The translations under genes and the position numbers were made by a program. A DNA stretch of 64,000 nucleotides from Kluyvera genomosp. 3 (lineage in GTDB: Bacteria; Pseudomonadota; Gammaproteobacteria; Enterobacterales; Enterobacteriaceae). Position 1 is the stretch's first letter, and each line of letters begins with the position of its first letter. Of the stretch, positions 58,241-64,000 are shown one piece after another. The stretch lies in the NCBI GenBank assembly GCA_002211745.1, contig CP022114.1, positions 1,488,001 through 1,552,000 on the forward strand, written 5' to 3'. The notes below the pieces were generated by a model. That model worked only from the letters and a program-made list of their open reading frames with translations. It did no database searches and was not told where the DNA came from.

Positions 58241-60019
58241 GTGAGAATAGCGACCATAACAAACTGGGCCTACGGCGCGACGGTCTGTCTGACTATCGCC
58301 TCTGGTATCGTCATGTTGATGGCCTCCAGCGCGGACAATACCGAACGTCAGGCGGTGGCGCAGCGACAGGTGTTCGACCAGCTCACGGAGGAGATCGACA
58401 ACGACGCCTGGGCGCTATCCGATCTGGCGCGCTTGTACGTCGTCGGCAAAGACCCGGATGTGCTGAAGGAATACCGGCAGAAGGAAACCGCGCTGAAATC
58501 GATTGAACACCGATTATCAAAACTGAACGACGCCGGGCGACGGCGAGGAGCTGGCGCTGTTGCACGAGGCGTGCAGATTGTCGATGCGCTACAGGACGAG
58601 CAGCAAGCGGCGCTGGCCAATATGGCGCGCGGTGAAACCGCACAGGCGATGGCGCTGCTTTACGGCAAAATTTATGAGCAGGAGTTGGACCGCGCGCAGG
58701 AACGACTCGATCACTTCCGCCAGCTTCTGGATAACCGCGCGCGCGATGCCATTGACGATGCGACGCGGGCGTCCCGCACGCTGCGCACGCTGTCGGAAGT
58801 GATGGTGGGCTGACGGCGATGCTGTTTTTATTCGTGCTGGGCTTTATTTTACAACACCGCGTACTGCGCCCGGTCGTGCGTTTGAGCGACGTGGTTCACC
58901 GGCTGGCATCGCAGGATTATGCCGTGGAGACGCCCGACTTCAAGCAGATTGACGAAATTGGCGATATGGCGCAGGCGGTGCGTATTTTCCGCGAAAACGG
59001 CCTGGCCCGGCAGCAGCTGGAGAAAGAGCGCGATGCCAACTGGGCGATACGCGAACTGCTGGCGCGGATGACTCAGCGCCTACAAGGCTGCGAGAATTTT
59101 GACGACGTCATTAACGTCGCGGAGCTGTTCGCGCCGAACATTGCGCCCGGCGTGGCCGGACGGCTGTTTGTTCTCGACCGCGATCCCTGGCAGATGCGCT
59201 GTGTTGCCGAGTGGCTATCGCCGGAGGGGAAAGCGAGTCCTTTCCACCCGGATGAATGTTGGGCGGTACGTCGCGGCCAAAGCCATCCGCCGGTGCATGG
59301 CGAGCCGGATATCGGCTGCTACCATCTGCCGGAGACGTGCCACAGCCATTCCCTGTGCGTACCGCTGATTGCCCAGGGCGAGGCGATTGGGCTGCTCTCA
59401 TTCCAGAATCTCAATGAGCAAACCGCCTCGACACGCGCCTATCTGGAGCTGATGGCGGAGGCGCTGGGGCTGGCCCTGGCCAACCAGCGGCTGCGCGACG
59501 CGCTGCTGGAAAAAGCGCTGTACGACCCGTTGACTGGGCTGCGTAATCGCCACCACCTCGAAGATATGCTGGGCACTCAGCTGAACCTGGCCATGCGCAG
59601 CAAAGAACCGCTCAGTTGCCTGATGATCGATATCGATCACTTTAAACACATTAACGACCGGTTTGGCCACGAGGCGGGGGATGGGTGATTAAAAGCGTCG
59701 CCGCGATTATTCAGCGCGTGGTGCGCGATCAGGGCACGGCTTTCCGCTACGGCGGTGAAGAGTTCCTGGTGCTGCTTAACGGCATGGATGAAGAGGCCGC
59801 CAGCCGCGTTGCCACCGATATTTATAACGGCGTGCGCGAGATGGCGCTGCGTTTTGCCGGGACGGATATTGGCCACGTGGACGTCTCGATAGGTGTCGCC
59901 AGCTACCCGGAACATGTCCAAAGTGACAACCTGCTGCGCGCTGCCGACGTGGCGCTCTATCGCGCGAAAGAGCTGGGCGGGCGCGAATTGTCAGCTTTGG
60001 CATGCTGGAGGCCGGATGA
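58241..60019 (+). CDS. Membrane diguanylate cyclase (HAMP-GAF-GGDEF)
   Basis: About 594 residues with six breaks (58535-58537, ~58542, ~58573, 58807-58809, 59683-59685, ~59998). GTG 58241 has AAGGA 9 bases upstream. First membrane span ~residues 8-28, periplasmic helical domain to ~185, second span (VGLTAMLFLFVLGFILQ), HAMP, GAF (~270-400) and GGDEF (DPLTGLRNRHH; active loop RYGGEEF). It makes c-di-GMP from GTP. The inhibitory site RxxD reads RDQG, so product inhibition may be weak. True end is FVSFGMLEAG. Signal unknown. Confidence 0.86.
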
Positions 60020-60087
60020 CCGGCATTGCGCTGGACCGCCGCTTTCCAGTACTGTGATTAAATGTAAACAGAAAGTGAAGCGGGCCT

Positions 60088-61025
60088 ATGCATCTCGATT
60101 TTCGCCAACTGCGCAACTTTGTCGCGCTGGTTGAATATGGCAGTTTTAATCGCGCGGCGGAAGCGGTCTGCCTGTCGCAATCGGCGTTCAGCCGCAGCAT
60201 TCAGGCGCTGGAGCAGAGCGTCGGCCATCCGCTTTTTGACCGTCAGAGCAAGCTCCCGACTCTGACGCTACATGGGCAAACCCTGCTGCCCTACGCGCGT
60301 CGCTTTCAGGAGCTGAACGTCGAGTTAAGCAGCCATCTGCGTGAAGCAGACGATGCGCAAAACGGCGAAGTGGCGTTTGGCTGCGGCCCGGCACCCGGCG
60401 CGCGGTTGATTCCGGCGGCGGTCGGTGAATTTCATCGTCGTCTGCCGCAGGCGAGGGTGCGTTTTCATATCGACAACTGGTATGCCCTGCACCATGCGCT
60501 GACCTCGCAGCAATACCCGTTTGTGGTGGCCGACAGCTGGCAGGCCGAGCTGGATCCACAGCTGCGGGTGCAGCCGCTCAGCCCACAGCGCTGTTTTTTC
60601 GTCTGCCACGCCAGCCATCCGTTGGCAAAGCAGGGGCCTGTTTCTATTCAACAGATGTTGCGCTATCCGTTTGCCGCCCCTATTTACCGCCGGGTGTGCG
60701 TAAAGTGTTGGCGACGCTGAGCCAGCGGCAAGACTTTACCCCGGCGATCCAGTGCGACCATATCTATGCGCTGTGGTCGACGCTGGCGCATACCGAGGCG
60801 ATAAGCTTCGCCAGTGAAGATGGTTTTGCGCTGTGCCAGCACAGTCATCAGTTGGTTAAGCTGGTGTTGAGCGACCTGCCGGACGAGTGGCGGCTGATGC
60901 AGACTCGGTTTGCGATTATCTCCCCGGTTCATGCGGCCCAGCCGCCGCTAGCAGAAAAGCTGATGGAGATTATCCTGCATGCCGACCGTCAGCTTCAGCC
61001 GTTGACGCAGGGAGTGAGCGTTTAA
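60088..61025 (+). CDS. LysR-family transcriptional regulator
   Basis: About 312 residues, one break (CCCC 60677-60680). HTH GSFNRAAEAVCLSQSAFSRS at residues ~18-37, then the two-lobed effector domain (GEVAFGCGPAPGARLIPA). It overlaps the convergent binding-protein gene by 4 bases. Likely regulates the adjacent ABC importer, although the divergent layout usual for LysR genes is absent. Confidence 0.86.
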
Positions 61026-62089
61026 CCAGCGTTGAGCGGCTGGCCCTGAGGATTGTACTGCGGCCAGTGTTTCTCCAGCTTCTGGCTTTTCAACGCCTGT
61101 TCGACAAACTGGCCGTCTACCCATTGCTTCGCGTCAAATGCGCTGCGGATCAGTCGACCATTTTTGGCCTGTTCGACGCTGCTGCTGAAGCTCTCGGTCA
61201 GGAACGGATCGATACGCGGCGAGGTGCTAAAGTTCAGCTCCTGCGGCTGGAGCTCTTCGAGGAACAGGGCTTGCGGAATCTGGCTCTGTCTGGCCATTTC
61301 CGCTGACCAGGCTTCGCGATTGGCCTCGTTGCTGATTTCCGCCGCATTTTTTACCAGCACGTCGATAATCTGCTGGGTGGCCTGCGGCCAGGCTTCGATA
61401 AAGCTCTGGGTGCCCAGGAAGCCCGCCTGGGTGGTGTTCTGACGGCCGGAATCACCGCTTTTCACTACCACGTCTATCTTATCGCCGCGCAGCGCCAGCA
61501 GCGAGACGCCGCCCCACACCGCATCGACGCGTCCGGCGGCCAGCGCCGCTTTGCCCGCGTTCCAGTCGAGATTGATCACCTGCAGTTGACGCTCGGTCAA
61601 ACCGGCGCTCTGTAACGCGCGGTCAAAGGCCAACTGGTCAGCCGTGCCACGATAGACCGCCACGCGCTTACCCTTCAGGTCGGCCAGCGTTTTGATGCCC
61701 GAGGCTTTGGTGGCGGCGAGATAGGATTCTGAACCGCGGCTGCCTAACAGCAGGCGCGTCGGCAGACCGTTGGCCTTGCCAATAATGGCGGCCAGGTCAC
61801 CAAGGTAAACGAAATCAAGCTGTCGGTTGGCCAGCGCTTCATTCACCGCCGGGCCCGCGCCTTTAAAGAACTGCCATTGAACCTCGACGCCCTGCGGCTT
61901 GAACACGTCTTCAAGCTGATGGCGAATATACGCCATCCCCACCGGCCCCTCGATAAACGGCTGACTGCCCGCGCTTTGGTCCGGTACGCCGATACGGATG
62001 GTACGCAGCTCTTCTGCGTGAAGGCTGGTCATCAGACCGACCGTTGCCGTTAGCGCCAGTAAGGTGCGGCGAAAAAGTGCTTTCATCAT
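61022..62089 (-). CDS. ABC importer periplasmic binding protein (SsuA/TauA/NitT type)
   Basis: 355 residues, intact. Signal peptide FRRTLLALTATVGLMTSLHA, cleaved near residue 25 before EELRTIRIG. SsuA/THI5-like fold: DFVYLGDLAAIIGKANG, ADLKGKRVAVYRGTAD, AGRVDAVWGG. The related proteins bind sulfonates, taurine or nitrate. Divergent from the permease-ATPase genes. Ligand unknown. Confidence 0.85.
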   Translation of the reverse strand: MMKALFRRTLLALTATVGLMTSLHAEELRTIRIGVPDQSAGSQPFIEGPVGMAYIRHQLEDVFKPQGVEVQWQFFKGAGPAVNEALANRQLDFVYLGDLAAIIGKANGLPTRLLLGSRGSESYLAATKASGIKTLADLKGKRVAVYRGTADQLAFDRALQSAGLTERQLQVINLDWNAGKAALAAGRVDAVWGGVSLLALRGDKIDVVVKSGDSGRQNTTQAGFLGTQSFIEAWPQATQQIIDVLVKNAAEISNEANREAWSAEMARQSQIPQALFLEELQPQELNFSTSPRIDPFLTESFSSSVEQAKNGRLIRSAFDAKQWVDGQFVEQALKSQKLEKHWPQYNPQGQPLNAG

Positions 62090-62312
62090 AACGTCTTGCT
62101 CCCCTGAGTTTTTTTCTCACCCTAAAGAGCCGCCCGCCCCGCTGTTAAATACTTTTATTGGCAAAGCAAAGGCAAAAAAAAGCTAAAGCAAAGGCCGCGT
62201 ACCCGGCAGGCTGAAATGCATTTGTTGCATCGGGATTATTCACGTAACGCAATGGCGGCGTGAGAAAAGTCACGTTTTTATAGCGGCATAACTTCACGAA
62301 AAGTGGACCGCT
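62090..62312. other. Divergent control region of the ABC importer
   Basis: 223 bases between the binding-protein and permease genes. A/T-rich tracts suggest promoters in both directions; no clear operator palindrome found. Confidence 0.4.
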
Positions 62313-63880
62313 ATGTCGCAGATACTCATCAGAACCCGCCTTCCCGGAAGGCCCATATTCCGGTTGAACGGCTGGCCGTGGCTGTTGCCCGCGCTGCTGT
62401 TTGTCCTGTGGTTCATCGCCGCTCGCGAAGGCTGGATGCCGGAACAGATCCTGCCGCCACCGTCGGTGGTTGCCGATACCGCGCTGTCGTTATTCAGCGG
62501 CGACCTGCTGGCGCAGTGGGGATTCAGCCTCCAGCATCTGGCGCTGGGTCTGCTGTTAGGCACCCTGGCTGGAACGCTGCTTGGCGCGCTGTTTGGTTTA
62601 GTCCCTACGGCGGCGCAGCGGGTGGAGCCGCTGTTTTACGCGCTGGCGCAGATTCCCACGCTGGGCTGGATCCCGCTGTTTATGGTGCTGTTCGGCATTG
62701 ATAACGGTCTGAAGCTGGCGGTAATTGTGAAAACCACCGTCGTGCCGATGACGCTGAATACCCAGCAGGCGGTGACCAGCGTGCCGCTGACGCTGAGTGA
62801 AGCGGGCAGGGTGATGAATTTTTCCCGCTGGCAGCGCCTGCGCTGGCTGGTGATCCCGGCGAGCCTGCCGGGTTGGTTTACCGGCCTGCGCCTGGCGCTT
62901 TCACAGGCCTGGGTGTCGCTGATTGTTGTCGAACTGCTGGCTTCTTCGGAAGGCATTGGCTACCTGATGGTCTGGGGACGTCAGCTGTTTCAACTGGATA
63001 TCGTCTTCGTCACCATCGCCGTGGTGGGGATTAGCGGCATGCTGATGGAGTGGGCGGCGAATCGCGCCTACTCGCGGCTGGTGTTCTGGCCGCAGCCCGC
63101 GACAGGTCGCCTGGCCTGGAAACCGCAGGCCAGCTGGCGCGCGTTGCAGCTGCCGGCGGTGCTGCTGGTGTTGTGGCAACTGGCGAGCCAGTGGGGCTGG
63201 ATCAACGGCGCGTTGTTCTCCTCGCCGCTGGCGGTGGCCGATCGCTTTGTGTTGGGGATGGTGAACGGTGAGCTAACCGCGGCGATGCTGGCAAGCCTTG
63301 GGCGCGCGCTGATCGGCGGCGCGCTGGGATCGCGAGCGGCCTGCTTTGCGGGCTGCTGTTAGCGCTACGACCGCGCGCGGGACAGATCTTCACGCCAACG
63401 CTCAACGTTCTACGCCATATTGCGCTGTTCGCCTGGTTGCCGCTGCTGACCGCATGGGTGGGTAACGATAACGGCGGCAAAATTGTCTTTATCGCCCTGG
63501 CCTCCTTCTTCCCGATGTTCTTCAGCACTTTACAGGCTGTCACCCAGCGCAACCCACAGCTGGACGAGGTCGCTGACGTCCTGCGTTTAAAAGGCTTCGC
63601 GCGTTTGCGTTCCCTGATTCTCCCCGGCGCCGCGCCGGGTATCTTCGCCGGTCTGCGATTGGCGCTGATTTATGCCTGGCTTGGCAATATCGGCGCGGAG
63701 TACTTCATGTCCTCCGGCGTGGGTATCGGCAGTCTGATGATCAACGCCCAGCAGTTGCTGGATATGCCGACCATTCTGTGCGGCATGGTGCTGGTCGGTG
63801 TTACCGGCGCGGCGCTGGATAAAGCCGGGCGTTTACTGGAAATTCGCGCCACCCGCTGGCGCCAACAGGAGCAACTATGA
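62313..63880 (+). CDS. ABC permease with two fused transmembrane domains (SsuC/TauC type)
   Basis: About 523 residues, one break (GGG 63326-63328). Two BPD_transp_1 domains in tandem: first ~residues 10-255 (EAA-like LSEAGRVMNFSRWQRL), second ~270-515 (LDEVADVLRLKGFARLRS). SsuC and TauC are normally single-domain homodimers, so a fused pair is notable and gives a full channel in one chain. Stop overlaps the ATPase ATG. Confidence 0.88.
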
Positions 63881-64000
63881 CCTCTTCGACGCTGGTCTCT
63901 TTTCAGCATGTGCGTAAATCCTGGCAACAGGTGACGGCGCTACAGAACTTTAGCCTGGATATTGCCGCCGGCGAGCTGGTGGCGCTGGTGGGCAGCAGCG
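63877..64000 (+). CDS. ABC importer ATPase, N-terminal fragment (cut by window end)
   Basis: 41 codons visible. TSSTLVSFQHVRKSWQQVTA leads to ALVGSS, the beginning of Walker A. ATG overlaps the permease stop (ATGA), as in coupled SsuCB/TauCB-type operons. Confidence 0.85.
   Translation, partial: MTSSTLVSFQHVRKSWQQVTALQNFSLDIAAGELVALVGSS

Overview
The window is a chromosomal segment of an enterobacterium. The purF-ubiX-argT-hisJQMP, folX-yfcH, pta-ackA-yfbVU-hxpA-yfbS, yfbR-alaA-lrhA and nuoA-N order is the E. coli/Salmonella backbone, and protein similarity to that group is very high. The accessory content fits a Klebsiella/Raoultella/Enterobacter-type genome, but I cannot fix the genus from sequence alone.

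Layout. 1-278: 3' end of purF. 315-7413: a sigma-54 activator and, divergent from it, a D-ornithine/D-lysine decarboxylase-type gene, an APC exchanger, an ornithine-racemase-type gene and a second amino-acid permease, the same set found between purF and ubiX in Salmonella. 7461-12193: a GH127 arabinofuranosidase/GPH sugar symporter operon and its LacI-type regulator. 12235-17127: ubiX and the lysine/arginine/ornithine and histidine uptake system (argT, hisJQMP). 17140-22092: acetyltransferase, a candidate toxin-antitoxin pair, yfcH-folX, yfcF, yfcE, yfcD. 22096-27318: a LacI-type regulator with twin operators facing an ascorbate-class PTS (EIIA-EIIB-EIIC) and a split transketolase. 27367-38581: pta-ackA, yfbV, yfbU, hxpA, yfbS, yfbR, alaA, lrhA. 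39210-54140: the complete 13-gene complex I operon nuoABCDEFGHIJKLMN with nuoC and nuoD fused. 54239-64000: a VOC protein, the MesX/MesD folate-independent methionine synthase pair, an AI-2E-family permease, a diguanylate cyclase, a LysR regulator and a sulfonate/nitrate-type ABC importer cut by the window end.

The dominant oddity is technical. By my reading about 75 single-base losses interrupt roughly two thirds of the genes, including essential or highly conserved ones (complex I, ackA). All are losses and none are gains. Nearly all lie in G or C runs, where one more base restores the expected protein. I therefore give each gene over its full reconstructed span and list where the frame breaks; these should not be read as real pseudogenes.

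The most interesting biology is the sigma-54-driven D-amino-acid decarboxylation module with a near-perfect -24/-12 promoter, the candidate TA pair with a palindrome on its -35 box, the orphan-substrate PTS/transketolase locus with two identical operators, and the MesX/MesD pair with a MetR-like site upstream.
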